Source: Deinococcus aquaedulcis
GTDB lineage: Bacteria; Deinococcota; Deinococci; Deinococcales; Deinococcaceae
Assembly: GCF_019693445.1 (NCBI RefSeq)
Contig: NZ_JAHRBL010000003.1
Span: forward strand, 62,001-126,000
Length of the DNA stretch: 64,000 bases
Reading direction: 5' to 3'
Below are positions 28,163 to 39,769 of the stretch, one piece after another (within the stretch, counting starts at the first letter, position 1; every line of letters starts with the position of its first letter). The notes below the pieces were generated by a model, which did no database searches, had not been told where the DNA came from, and was given only the letters and a program-made list of their open reading frames with translations. The translations under genes were made by a program, and so were the position numbers.

Positions 28163-28383
28163 GGCAGACAGAAGCCCGCACCAACAGCAGGGCTCTGGGC
28201 AGCAAGGCAACGCCTAGGGGGTCAAACCCCAGCCCCCCTGAGCCCCGATAGTGGTCCGCTACGCCCTGCCCGTCAAACTGGCCGCCTGCGCCTCATGCCT
28301 CTCTCGGTCAGTCTGGTGACGAGCACGACTCTTCGCCGCATTGCTACAGGCAAAGGGCCCGACGTGCTGCAAGGTGGACACGT

Positions 28384-28899
28384 TCAATTGACGGTGATCA
28401 CCGTGGGGGTCCGGTCCACCACCGTGATGGCTGGGCCGAGCGCCTGTTCGCGGCTGCCGTACCAGGATTTTCCAAAGCCCAACACGGTATAGGTACCAGG
28501 CCTAGCAAACACCAGATTGGTGCTGAAGGAGAAGGACTTGCTTTCGCCCCTGTTGTTCTTGTCTGACCAGAATGTTGACCGGGCTGCACCGGGCGACAGA
28601 GCGACGGTGGTGGGCAGGGCCTGTTGGGCCAGACACGCTCTGGCCACAGCGTCGCTGTATGCCACCGCCCCCTCAAAGACGCAGACGCCCAACTCCAGGT
28701 CGTACGAAAGAGACGTGAAGTTGGCACCGGAATCCATCAGAACATCGGCGCCGACGGCGGCGTTCACGGGTATTCCGACAGAAGCCGGAGCGCCCACCGC
28801 CGTGGTCATCTTCACGATATAGGGCAGGATGTCGGAGTGGGAATTCGTCAGCTGGCACGAAGTCAGCAGAAGGGCGCAGAGGATCAGGCGAGGCGTCAT
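28384..28899 (-). CDS. Hypothetical lipoprotein
   Basis: A 171-residue predicted lipoprotein with lipobox LLLTSC (Cys at residue 15). The mature part has a beta-rich, Ig/CARDB-like feel, with alternating hydrophobic residues, FSFSTNLVFARPGTYTVLGFGKSW and a final TPTVITVN strand, and two Cys that could form a disulfide. I do not recognise a family. It has lower GC and more Asn/Ser than its neighbours. A weak TACTGT box lies nine bases before the ATG. The 28163-28383 stretch between it and the convergent kinase gene holds nothing evident. Confidence 0.65.
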   Translation of the reverse strand: MTPRLILCALLLTSCQLTNSHSDILPYIVKMTTAVGAPASVGIPVNAAVGADVLMDSGANFTSLSYDLELGVCVFEGAVAYSDAVARACLAQQALPTTVALSPGAARSTFWSDKNNRGESKSFSFSTNLVFARPGTYTVLGFGKSWYGSREQALGPAITVVDRTPTVITVN

Positions 28900-28906
28900 G
28901 CTGCCC

Positions 28907-29554
28907 CTACAGTAGCCCCTGGCGCAGCGCCTGCACGGCTGCCTGGGTGCGGTCGGCGGCGCGCAGTTTCAGCAGCACCTCCTGCACATGGAGCTTGACG
29001 GTGCTCACGCTGATGCCCAGGGCCTGGGCAATGTCCTTGTTGCCCAGGCCGTCGGCGATCAGGCGCAGCACCTCGGTTTCGCGGGTGGTCAGGGGCGAGG
29101 CGGCGTTCGGAGCGCGGATACCGCCCAGGACATGGTGGGCCACCTGCGGGTCCAGGTAGGCGCTGCCCGCCGCCGCCGCGCGGATGGCCAGCAGCAGCAG
29201 GTCGGGGTCGGCACTTTTCAGGCAGTAGGCCTGCGCCCCGGAGGCCAGGGCCGCCAGCACCTCGCCGCGCAGATCGTGGGCGGTGAGCATCACGAGGCGC
29301 ACGCTGGGCCAGCGCGCGGCCATCTCGGCGGCGGTCTGAATGCCGTCCATGCCCGGCAGGCCAATATCCAGCACCGCCACGTCCACCGGCTGGGCACTGC
29401 CCTGGGTGCGCGCCAGCACCTCCAGGCCCTCCTCGCCGCTGCGCGCTTCGGCCACCACGCGCAGGTCGTGTTCCAGGTTGATGGCCGCGCGCAGGCCGTC
29501 GCGGGTAAAGGCGTGGTCCTCGACAAGGAGAATCCGGGTGGGGTCGGCGCTCAT
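28907..29554 (-). CDS. NarL/FixJ-type response regulator
   Basis: A 215-residue transcription regulator. The receiver domain (residues 7-122) has the acidic pair ED (12-13), phospho-acceptor D63 in VAVLDIGLPGMDG, conserved T of MLTAHD and K of YCLKSAD. The LuxR-type HTH (about 150-210) reads LTTRETEVLRLIADGLGNKDIAQALGISVSTVKLHVQEVLLKL. It lies downstream of the histidine kinase on the same strand, with a MITE between, so it is that kinase's likely partner. The ATG at 29554 has no clear Shine-Dalgarno; a GTG ten codons upstream is an alternative. Position next to kdp suggests control of potassium uptake. Confidence 0.9.
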   Translation of the reverse strand: MSADPTRILLVEDHAFTRDGLRAAINLEHDLRVVAEARSGEEGLEVLARTQGSAQPVDVAVLDIGLPGMDGIQTAAEMAARWPSVRLVMLTAHDLRGEVLAALASGAQAYCLKSADPDLLLLAIRAAAAGSAYLDPQVAHHVLGGIRAPNAASPLTTRETEVLRLIADGLGNKDIAQALGISVSTVKLHVQEVLLKLRAADRTQAAVQALRQGLL

Positions 29555-29654
29555 AGGGCCGCCGGGACCAGCGTTGGCCTGCACGGTGCCAGTTGGGCGA
29601 GGCGGTCAGAAGAGGGGCGCCGCCAAGGGGCCGGCACGCCAGACAGCAGGCGGG

Positions 29655-29837
29655 TCATACAGATTCCGTTCATTTCCGTAACATCCAGAAAAGAGCTGGA
29701 TGTTCCCCGCCTTCGGCGCTGTTCCAGCCCAATTCCCGGAAATCCGTATTGTTTCCTTCTCTGCTGCGCAGCTCTGCGAGTCCCTCCGGTCGGAAAAATT
29801 CCATAACACGTTACGGAATTTTTCGGAATCCGTATCA
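29655..29837. mobile_element. MITE-like element, copy 1
   Basis: A 183-bp element closely similar to 52658-52841. The ends are inverted repeats (TACAGATTCCG at left, CGGAATCCGTA at right), each flanked by TCA, a possible 3-bp target duplication. An inner hairpin pairs ACATCCAG (29681-29688) with CTGGATGT (29695-29702). It encodes nothing. The right-hand TCA is the TGA stop of the histidine kinase gene. It separates that gene from its response regulator gene and fills most of the 29555-29834 gap. Confidence 0.85.
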
Positions 29838-31352
29838 CAGGTCCTCCAGGGGCAGGGTCAGGGTAAAAACGCTCTGGGCGCGGGCGGTGCGGGTGTAGGT
29901 GACGTGGCCGCCGTGGGCCTCGGCAATGCGGCGGGTGAGGTACAGGCCCAGCCCGGTGCCGCCCCCCGCGCCGCCCGCCCGGAAGCGCTGAAACAGCGTG
30001 GCTTCGCGCCCGGCGGGGACCCCGGGGCCGTCGTCCATCACGCTCAGGGCCGCTTCCTCGCCGTCGCGGCGCAGCTTGACCTGCACGGTGCTGCCCGGCG
30101 GGGCAAAGCGCACGGCGTTGTCCAGCAGGTTCTGCACCGCCCGGCGCAGGTCATGGGGCTGGCCGCGCACCCGCACGCCTTCTAAGGTGGTTTCCAGGGT
30201 CACGCCGCGCGCCTGCGCCCGGGGCTGCACCTGCTCGGCCACCCCCAGCACCACGTCGCGCAGGGCCACGCTGCGCGGCTCGTCGGCGTTGCCGCTTTCG
30301 TACTTAGCCACCAGCAGCAGCTGATCGGCCAGGGCCAGCAGCGCCGCGTTGGCTTCCAGGCCGTTGTGCAGGGTCGCGCGGTAGTCTTCCGGCAGCGGGC
30401 CGTAGGCGCCTTTCAGGGCCGCGCGCATGTTCACGGCGTTGGCCATCAGGGGCGTGCGCAGGTCGTGGGAAAAAGCGTAGATCAGGTCCTGCAGCACCTC
30501 GCCGCGCGCCTGCAGCTGCGCCTGGCGGTCCTGCAGGTCGTCCAGCAGGGCGGTGCGGTCCAGCAGCGGCTGCAGGGTCTGCACCGCCTCGGCCAGCACG
30601 TCCGGGGGGGCACTAGCGCCCGTCACGATCAGCAGCAGGTCCTGCTCATGGGGGCGGGTCAGGCGCGAGAGCAGCGTATGGGCGCCGTCCACCCCCCAGA
30701 CCAGGGCGCTGCCGGGAGGCCGGGCCAGAAACTCCAGCGGCAGTCGGCTGCCCAGCCGCCCTGACCCCGGGCCCGGCACCAGGGCGTGGGGCGGGCGCAG
30801 CACGGCGCGGTCCACCCGGCCCAGTTCCACGCTCTGGGCGCCGGTTAACTCGCGCAGGGCCTGGGCGGCGCGGGCCACGAACGCCTCCTGGCCGTAGGGC
30901 CCACTGACCGCCTCGACCAGCCGCCGCAGGGCGCGCTCGCGCTCCAGGCGCCGCCCCTCTTCTTCCAGGCGTGCGGCGCGCAGCGAGGCTTCGCGGGCGC
31001 GCAGGGTCAGGCCGCCCACCAGCAGCGCCGCCAGAATGCTCACCACGCGGTTGCCCAGGTCCTCGGGGCTCAGGCCGTCGCGCAGGGCGTTCACCGCAGC
31101 GGCCAGCAGGTTGCCGCCCACCGCCACTGCCAGCAGGTGCAGCGTGGCCGCCCGCGACCCCCCCAGCGCCGAGAGGGCCACAGGCGCGCACAGCAGCGTG
31201 CCCACCACCAGCGATGACGGCGTGAGGGTATCGGCCAGGGTAATCAGCGCGATCAGGACAAGGCTCAGCCAGGAGCGTTTGCTCCAGGCAGGCGGCGGGG
31301 CGCCCAGGGCGGAATCGGGCAGGCTGGGCTTGGACAGGGCGGGGTCGGTCAT
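29835..31352 (-). CDS. Membrane sensor histidine kinase adjacent to kdp
   Basis: A 505-residue histidine kinase. About four TM helices lie in residues 28-118, a coiled coil follows (about 120-148), then a GAF-like cytoplasmic domain (150-270). The kinase core has H296 in YAFSHDLRTPL, an N box around LLDNAVRFAP, G1 DDGPGVP and G2 GTGLGLYL. It is divergent from kdpFABC-D. Because the KdpD here lacks its own kinase module, this protein is a good candidate for the missing sensor, although the partner regulator is NarL-type and not KdpE-type. The stop codon coincides with the end of the MITE. Confidence 0.9.
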   Translation of the reverse strand: MTDPALSKPSLPDSALGAPPPAWSKRSWLSLVLIALITLADTLTPSSLVVGTLLCAPVALSALGGSRAATLHLLAVAVGGNLLAAAVNALRDGLSPEDLGNRVVSILAALLVGGLTLRAREASLRAARLEEEGRRLERERALRRLVEAVSGPYGQEAFVARAAQALRELTGAQSVELGRVDRAVLRPPHALVPGPGSGRLGSRLPLEFLARPPGSALVWGVDGAHTLLSRLTRPHEQDLLLIVTGASAPPDVLAEAVQTLQPLLDRTALLDDLQDRQAQLQARGEVLQDLIYAFSHDLRTPLMANAVNMRAALKGAYGPLPEDYRATLHNGLEANAALLALADQLLLVAKYESGNADEPRSVALRDVVLGVAEQVQPRAQARGVTLETTLEGVRVRGQPHDLRRAVQNLLDNAVRFAPPGSTVQVKLRRDGEEAALSVMDDGPGVPAGREATLFQRFRAGGAGGGTGLGLYLTRRIAEAHGGHVTYTRTARAQSVFTLTLPLEDL

Positions 31353-31435
31353 GGCGGTGGTGGGCGTGCAGGTGCGGGCCCCGCGTGGGCGCGCAGGCCA
31401 GCCTCCACCCTACCGCCGTTCCCACCCCCCAGTGA

Positions 31436-31469
31436 CTGGCCATCTGGCCAGTGGGGGCGCCATCTGGCG
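31436..31469. promoter_or_regulatory. Twin dyads in the kdp control region
   Basis: CTGGCCATCTGGCCAG (31436-31451) and CGCCATCTGGCG (31458-31469) share the core GCCATCTGGC. Their centres are exactly 20 bp apart, two helical turns, ending 40 bases before the kdpF ATG. They look like paired activator sites between the divergent sensor and kdp genes. Confidence 0.6.
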
Positions 31470-31495
31470 GCTGGGCGCCCGCCGGGTGGGGGGCG

Positions 31496-31501
31496 CACCC
31501 T
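31496..31501 (+). promoter_or_regulatory. Possible -10 box CACCCT before kdpF
   Basis: CACCCT lies seven bases before the kdpF ATG, one base off the TANNNT pattern. It places the twin dyads at about -40 to -73 relative to a leaderless start. Confidence 0.4.
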
Positions 31502-31508
31502 GCAGGGC

Positions 31509-31589
31509 ATGGACGCTTTCCTTCTGTTGCTGGTGCTGCTGCTGGGCGCCTACCTGCTGTACGCCCTGGTGCGGGCCGAGAGGTTCTGA
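31509..31589 (+). CDS. kdpF: K+-ATPase accessory peptide KdpF
   Basis: A 26-residue single-helix membrane peptide, MDAFLLLLVLLLGAYLLYAL followed by VRAERF. It stabilises the KdpFABC complex. Although tiny, it matches KdpF well: one hydrophobic helix with the LLGAYLLYALVRAERF ending (compare the LGYLVYALINAEAF ending known from E. coli), and position immediately before kdpA with four bases between. The end of the gene also carries GAGAGG, the ribosome binding site of kdpA. Confidence 0.88.
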   Translation: MDAFLLLLVLLLGAYLLYALVRAERF

Positions 31590-31593
31590 CACC

Positions 31594-33284
31594 GTGGACA
31601 TTCTGCTGACCTACGGCCTGGCCGTTGCGCTGGCACTGCCCCTGGGCCTGCTGATCGCCCGGGTGTACGACAGCCCGGCCTCGCCCCTCAGCCGGGGCCT
31701 GCTGCGGCTGTGCGGCGTGAACGCGGCGCGCGGCATGACGTGGCGGGGCTACGCGGCGGCGCTGCTGGGCACCAACCTGCTGGTGGGGCTGGCCGCGCTG
31801 GCGGTTTACCTGGGGCAGGGCGGCCTGCCGCTGAACCCCGACGCCATTGCCAGCATGCGCTGGGACACGGCCGTGCACACCATGGCCTCGTTTATCACCA
31901 ACACCAACCAGCAGCACTACAGCGGGCAAAGTAGCCTGTCGTACCTGTCGCAGCTGCTGGGCATCACGGCGCTGCAGCTGTTCACGCCGGCCGTGGGCAT
32001 GGCCGCCCTGTTTGCCGTTCTGCGCGGCCTGCGCGGTGAGACGAACGTGGGCAACTATTACCTGGATGTGACCCGCGCCGCCGGGCTGCTGGCCGCCCCC
32101 GCCTTCGTGCTGGCGCTGCTGCTGACATGGCAGGGCGTGCCCAGCACCTTTGCGGGCGCCAGAACCGCCACGCTGCTGGAGCCGCACACCGTTCAGGGTC
32201 AGACCGTGACCACCCAGACCATTCCGGTGGGGCCGGTGGCGGGCATGGTGGCCATCAAGCAGCTGGGCACCAACGGCGGGGGCTGGTACGGCCCCAACAG
32301 CGCCGTGCCGCTGGAAAACCCCACCCCGCTGTCGAACCTGCTGCAACTGGTGAGCATCATTCTCTTTCCGGTGGCGCTGGTGGTGGCGACCGGGCGCTTT
32401 CTGCGCCGCCCCCGCTTTGGCCTGATGGTCATAGCGGTCATGAGCGTGCTCTCGGCGGCGCTGACCCTGGGCGCGGTGCTGGCTGAACGCGCGCCGAACG
32501 CGGCGCTCGCTGGCCTGGCTGCCGCTGGGCCCAACCTGGAAGGCAAGGAGGTGCGCTTTGGCGCCGACGCCTCGGCCCTGTGGGGCGCGCTGACCACCCA
32601 GACGAGCAACGGCTCGGTGAACAGCATGCTGGATTCCTTTACGCCGCTGGGCGGACTGGTGCCGCAGCTGGGCATGTTCCTGAACGATGTCTACGGCGGC
32701 ATTGGCGTGGGCATGATCAACATGCTGGTGTTCGTGCTGCTCACCGTGTTCGTGGCCGGGCTGATGGTGGGCCGCACCCCGGAACTGTTTGGCCGCAAGA
32801 TTGAGGCGCGCGAAATCAAGATCGCCTCCCTGATTCTGCTGCTGCAGCCGCTGCTGGTGCTGGGCCTCACGGCCGCCGCGCTGGCCAACCCGGCCGTGAC
32901 CGCCAACTCCAACCCCGGCTTTCACGGGCTATCGCAGGTGCTCTACGAGTACAACTCGGCGTTTGCCAACAACGGCAGCGGCTTTGAGGGGCTGGGCGAC
33001 AACACCCCGTGGTGGAACCTGACCTGCGCCGCCGCGCTGCTGCTGGCCCGCTTTCTGCCCATCGTGGGGCCGCTGGCGATTGCCGGACTGCTGGCCGCCA
33101 AAAAGGCCGCCCCCGAAAGCAGCGGCACCCTGCGGGTGGACACCCCGGTCTTCGCCGGCATGCTGCTGAGCGTGATGGTGCTGCTGCAACTGCTGAACTT
33201 TGCCCCGGCCCTGGTGCTGGGCCCGGTGGCCGAACACCTCAGCCAGGGCCAGAGCACCCAGAGCGCCGCCAAGGACGTGACGAA

Positions 33285-33288
<4 letters not shown>
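31594..33288 (+). CDS. kdpA: K+-transporting ATPase, potassium-binding subunit KdpA
   Basis: A 564-residue membrane subunit with the four K+-channel-like pore repeats that select potassium. Conserved stretches are [22 protein letters not shown] (first filter region), [45 protein letters not shown] and [21 protein letters not shown]. Length fits the family (about 560). The GTG at 31594 is chosen from the family N-terminus and from GAGAGG about ten bases before it. It is translationally coupled to kdpB by an ATGA overlap. Confidence 0.96.
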
Positions 33289-35348
<2,060 letters not shown>

Positions 35349-35445
35349 GTGGGCGCTGAACCACGACGTGCGGCCCCGCCCTGCCGCTCCCCCTCGCCTG
35401 CCTCCTCTTCCCTGCCGCCTCTCGCTGACCTGTTCGGAGTTTGCC

Positions 35446-36087
35446 ATGACCACACTGCCGCCAGCCGCTGCCTCTGCCCCCGACCACTCACCCCAACCCG
35501 GCTTTTTCTCGTGGCTGCGGTTCTCGCTGCTGTGGCTGGTGCTGGGGGGCGCCGCGTACCCCCTGCTGACCACCGTGACGGCCGGCGCGCTCTTTCCCTG
35601 GCAGGCGCAGGGCTCGCTGCTGCAGCAGGATGGGCGCGTGATGGGCTCGGCGCGGGTGGGGCAGCCGTTCAGCGGCGAGCAGTACTTTGTGGGCCGCCCC
35701 AGTGCGGCGGGGCGCGGCTACGACCCGGTGAACGCCTCGGGCAGCAATCTGGCGGTCAGCAACCCGGCGCTGCGCGGGCGGGTGCAGGCCGATGCCCAGG
35801 CCATCGCCGCGCGTGAGGGCGTCTCTGTCAGTCAGATTCCTGCCGATCTGGTCACGGCCAGCGGCAGCGGCCTGGACCCGCATATCTCGCCCGCCGGGGC
35901 CGAGCTGCAGGTGGCCCGGGTGGCGCGCGTGCGCGGCCTGGACGAAGCCCAGGTGCGCGCCCTGGTGGCCCGGTTCACCGAGCGCGGCCCGCTGGGACTG
36001 GGCCAGAGCGGGGTCAACGTGCTGCAGCTGAATCTCGCCCTGGACCAGCTGGCCCTTCAGCGCGCCCAGCCTGGGCAGGCCCCCTGA
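35446..36087 (+). CDS. kdpC: K+-transporting ATPase, KdpC subunit
   Basis: A 213-residue single-pass membrane protein that assists ATP binding in the Kdp complex. One TM helix (FSLLWLVLGGAAYPLLTTVTAGALFP, about 22-47) is followed by family sequence: GQPFSGEQYFVGRPSAAGRGYDPVNASGSNLAVSNPAL, then LVTASGSGLDPHISPAGAELQVARVARVRGL and VNVLQLNLALD. It is slightly longer than usual because of a Pro/Ala-rich N-terminal arm. TCGGAG precedes the ATG by about seven bases; the 97 bases after kdpB are otherwise featureless. Confidence 0.95.
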   Translation: MTTLPPAAASAPDHSPQPGFFSWLRFSLLWLVLGGAAYPLLTTVTAGALFPWQAQGSLLQQDGRVMGSARVGQPFSGEQYFVGRPSAAGRGYDPVNASGSNLAVSNPALRGRVQADAQAIAAREGVSVSQIPADLVTASGSGLDPHISPAGAELQVARVARVRGLDEAQVRALVARFTERGPLGLGQSGVNVLQLNLALDQLALQRAQPGQAP

Positions 36088-36106
36088 CCCCCACCCGGCC
36101 GCGCCC

Positions 36107-37207
<1,101 letters not shown>

Positions 37208-37272
37208 CCAGGGGGGTCGGACCTCGGCGTGCCTGCGCCGACTGGCGGATGCCGGATGCCCTGCGCGCTGCC

Positions 37273-37278
37273 TACACT
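37273..37278 (+). promoter_or_regulatory. -10 box TACACT, leaderless start
   Basis: TACACT lies six bases before the ATG at 37285. Confidence 0.6.
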
Positions 37279-37284
37279 CGGCAG

Positions 37285-38223
37285 ATGAGCCTGCTGAATC
37301 CCTGGGGGCTGCCCGACGACGCCGGGTACGACACTTTCAGCGCCCTGCACGCCCAGGCGCTGGCGCCGTGGCAGCTGGCCCTGGAAGACATCCGGGCGCG
37401 GCACGGCCTGCCCGGCGGCCCCTTCACCCGCTTTGTCCTGGGCAAGAACGCGGTCTTCGGGTGCGGCGAGGTGGTGGTCAAGCTGGTGCCGCCCATCTGG
37501 GCCGGGGACGCGGCGCGCGAGGCAGCGGCGCTGCGGGCTGTGCAGGGCCGCCTGCCCCTGCCCACGCCCGAGCTGCTGGCGACGGGGCGGCTGGGGCGCT
37601 GGGCCTATCTGGTCACGGCCCGGCTGCCTGGGCGCCCACTGGCCGAGGTCTGGCGCGACCTGGACGTGCCTGGCCAGACGCGGCTGGCCGGGCAACAGGC
37701 CGAGCTGCTCCTCGCCGTGCAGGCGCTGCCCCCCCCGCCGAAACTGCACTTCGACTGGCCGGGGTTGCTGTTGCGGCAGGGCCTGGAGCTCCACGCCGCC
37801 CTGCAGGCCCCCCCGGCGCTGGCCCAGGCCGCCGAGGCCTTTCTGCAGGACGTGAGCTGGAATGGCCCCGGGTTTGGCCGCGCGCCCGTCTTTCAGCACG
37901 GTGACCTGAACTTTCTGAACCTGCTGGTCGAGGAACGCGGGGGCCAGATCACGCTGAGCGCCCTGATGGACTGGAGTGACGCCCGAAGTGGCCCCGCCGC
38001 GCACGACCTGATCTCACCAGCCGTCAACCAGTTCCGGCGCTGGCCGCAGGCCCGCCGCGCGTGGGCCGGGGTGCTGGCCCCCACGCCCGAGGACCGGCGG
38101 GAAGCCACCGCACGGGCCCTGCTCTACTACCCCGACGACTGGAACGCCATTCTGGCCGATCTGGGGGCGGCGCAGGCCACCTCCTGGGAGGACGTGGGGG
38201 ACATGCTGTTCGGCACAACTTAA
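37285..38223 (+). CDS. APH-family phosphotransferase
   Basis: A 312-residue protein with the aminoglycoside-phosphotransferase/protein-kinase-like fold. It has N-lobe FGCGEVVVKLVPP with the ATP lysine, catalytic loop FQHGDLNFLNLLV (about residue 212) and metal-binding LMDWSDARSGPAAHDLI. The substrate is unknown. It is not closely similar to the APH-type gene at 27152. It has its own leaderless promoter and ends tail-to-tail with the HAD gene, the two stop codons overlapping by four bases (38220-38223). Confidence 0.78.
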   Translation: MSLLNPWGLPDDAGYDTFSALHAQALAPWQLALEDIRARHGLPGGPFTRFVLGKNAVFGCGEVVVKLVPPIWAGDAAREAAALRAVQGRLPLPTPELLATGRLGRWAYLVTARLPGRPLAEVWRDLDVPGQTRLAGQQAELLLAVQALPPPPKLHFDWPGLLLRQGLELHAALQAPPALAQAAEAFLQDVSWNGPGFGRAPVFQHGDLNFLNLLVEERGGQITLSALMDWSDARSGPAAHDLISPAVNQFRRWPQARRAWAGVLAPTPEDRREATARALLYYPDDWNAILADLGAAQATSWEDVGDMLFGTT

Positions 38224-38939
38224 GCCAAAGCCGTGTTCAGGCCCAGCAGGGCGGGCAATCCGGCCAGGGTCTGCACCTGCGGCACCGCCGGGTTGGGCGC
38301 CGGGTGCCCCGGGCGGTTCACCCACACCGCGCGCAGCCCGGCGGCCAGGGCCCCGGCCACATCGTTCGCCCAGGAATCCCCCACCATCACCGCCTGCGCC
38401 GGGGCCACCCCCAGCGCGGCGCAGGCGGCGTGGTAGGCGCGCGGGTCTGGTTTGGGGGCTGGCATATCCTCCACACACAGCAGGGCGTCCACCAGCCGGT
38501 GCAGGTCAACATGGGCCAGTTTCTCGGCCTGCACGTCTCGCACGTAGTTGGTCAGGACAGCCACCTTCAGCCCGGCCGCCCGCAACGCGCGCAGCAGGTC
38601 GGCAGCGCCCTCCAGCGGAGCCCACGCCTGCCGGTAGGCGGCGCGGTAGAGCCGGGTGGCCGCCTCACCGTCTGGCGCCGGCACGCCTAAGTCGCCCAGC
38701 AGCCGGGAAAAGCGCAGCACGCGGGCGCCGTGGGCATCTACCTCGCCCCGGAACAGCAGCGGATCAATGGCGCGGATGTGGGCGGCGTGGCGGGTAAACA
38801 GCTCCTGGGGCGTACAGGTCAGCCCGTGGGCGGCGGCCAGCGCCTGCAAACCCGCCCGGGTACACGCGGTGTCGTCGAACAGGGTGTCGTCCAGATCCAG
38901 AATCACGGCCTGGGGGGCGGGAGGGCGCAGGGCAGACAC
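38220..38939 (-). CDS. HAD-superfamily hydrolase
   Basis: A 239-residue phosphatase-like enzyme. The nucleophile motif is VILDLDDTLFDD (residues 12-23), motif II lies around VAVLTNYVRDVQAEK, with the conserved Lys at KPDPRAYH, and motif III/IV is VMVGDSWANDVAGALAAGLRAVWVNR. The cap is helical and inserted after motif I (subfamily IA). Such enzymes dephosphorylate small metabolites such as phosphoglycolate or sugar phosphates; the substrate cannot be read. A TAGACT box six bases before the GTG start fixes it. Confidence 0.85.
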   Translation of the reverse strand: MSALRPPAPQAVILDLDDTLFDDTACTRAGLQALAAAHGLTCTPQELFTRHAAHIRAIDPLLFRGEVDAHGARVLRFSRLLGDLGVPAPDGEAATRLYRAAYRQAWAPLEGAADLLRALRAAGLKVAVLTNYVRDVQAEKLAHVDLHRLVDALLCVEDMPAPKPDPRAYHAACAALGVAPAQAVMVGDSWANDVAGALAAGLRAVWVNRPGHPAPNPAVPQVQTLAGLPALLGLNTALA

Positions 38940-38945
38940 GCACGC

Positions 38946-38951
38946 AGTCTA
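38946..38951 (-). promoter_or_regulatory. -10 box TAGACT, leaderless start
   Basis: TAGACT on the minus strand lies six bases before the GTG at 38939 of the HAD gene. Confidence 0.6.
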
Positions 38952-39177
38952 GGCGGGGCAATGGGTGACCTGAAGGGCAGGGCGCTGCCAGCAGAACCCA
39001 GAGCAACCCTGGAGATCTACCTTCAGAGGCTCCAGGACGAACGAAGGACGTGTCTGTCCACAACAGCCGCGTGGGCGGCATGAAGGAGTGAGCCCCGGGG
39101 TGGAGCGGGCAGCCGCACCGCCGGCGATCCTTCCCAGCCCCGGTCACCCGCCCTCCTGCCGGCCTTTTTCTCGCCCC

Positions 39178-39183
39178 TATACT
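39178..39183 (+). promoter_or_regulatory. -10 box TATACT, leaderless start
   Basis: TATACT lies seven bases before the GTG at 39191, heading the GNAT-LCP operon. Confidence 0.6.
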
Positions 39184-39190
39184 TCAGCGC

Positions 39191-39769
39191 GTGACGCCGC
39201 CTGTCCTCATTCGCCCGGCCACCCCGGACGACGCCGCCTTTGCCGCGCCGCTCATTCAGGCGACCATTGGCCGCATTAGCTGGGCGCTGACGGGCACACA
39301 GAGCGATGAGGCGGCGGCCCAGGTCATCCAGGCCCACTGGGCGCAGCCTGGGCACCGCCTGAGCTTTGCGCAAACGCGGGTGCTGGAAGGCCGTGGGCAG
39401 CCGCTGGGGCTGGCCGTGGCCTACCCCGGGGCCGACGCCTGGGCGCTGGACGAACCCTGGCGCGCCCGCCTGCGGGCTCTGGGCCAGCCGGACGACATAG
39501 AGAGTGAGGGCACACCCGGCGAACTGTACCTGGACACGCTGGCCGTGGTGCCCAATGCGCGCGGGCAGGGCCTGGGGGCCCGGCTGCTGGCGGACACCGC
39601 CCACTGGGCTGCCGGGCTGGGCCTGCCCCGGGTGGGGCTGCTGGTGGAGGCCGACAATCCGGCCGCGCGCCTGTACGCCCGCGCGGGCTTTCGCCCGGTG
39701 GGCACGCGGCGGCTGGCGGGGGGCACCTACACGCACCTCGTGCGCCCTGTCTCTCCTCCTTCGGAGTGA
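39191..39769 (+). CDS. GNAT-family N-acetyltransferase
   Basis: A 192-residue acetyl-CoA-dependent acyltransferase. Motif A is LYLDTLAVVPNARGQGLGARLLADTA (about 113-138), with the R-G-Q-G-L-G pyrophosphate loop, and motif B is VGLLVEADNPAARLYARAGFRPVGTRR. The acceptor is unknown. Its stop overlaps the LCP gene start as GTGA, so the pair is an operon. The first 12 residues (MTPPVLIRPATP) are a normal GNAT beginning and support the GTG start. Confidence 0.85.
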   Translation: MTPPVLIRPATPDDAAFAAPLIQATIGRISWALTGTQSDEAAAQVIQAHWAQPGHRLSFAQTRVLEGRGQPLGLAVAYPGADAWALDEPWRARLRALGQPDDIESEGTPGELYLDTLAVVPNARGQGLGARLLADTAHWAAGLGLPRVGLLVEADNPAARLYARAGFRPVGTRRLAGGTYTHLVRPVSPPSE

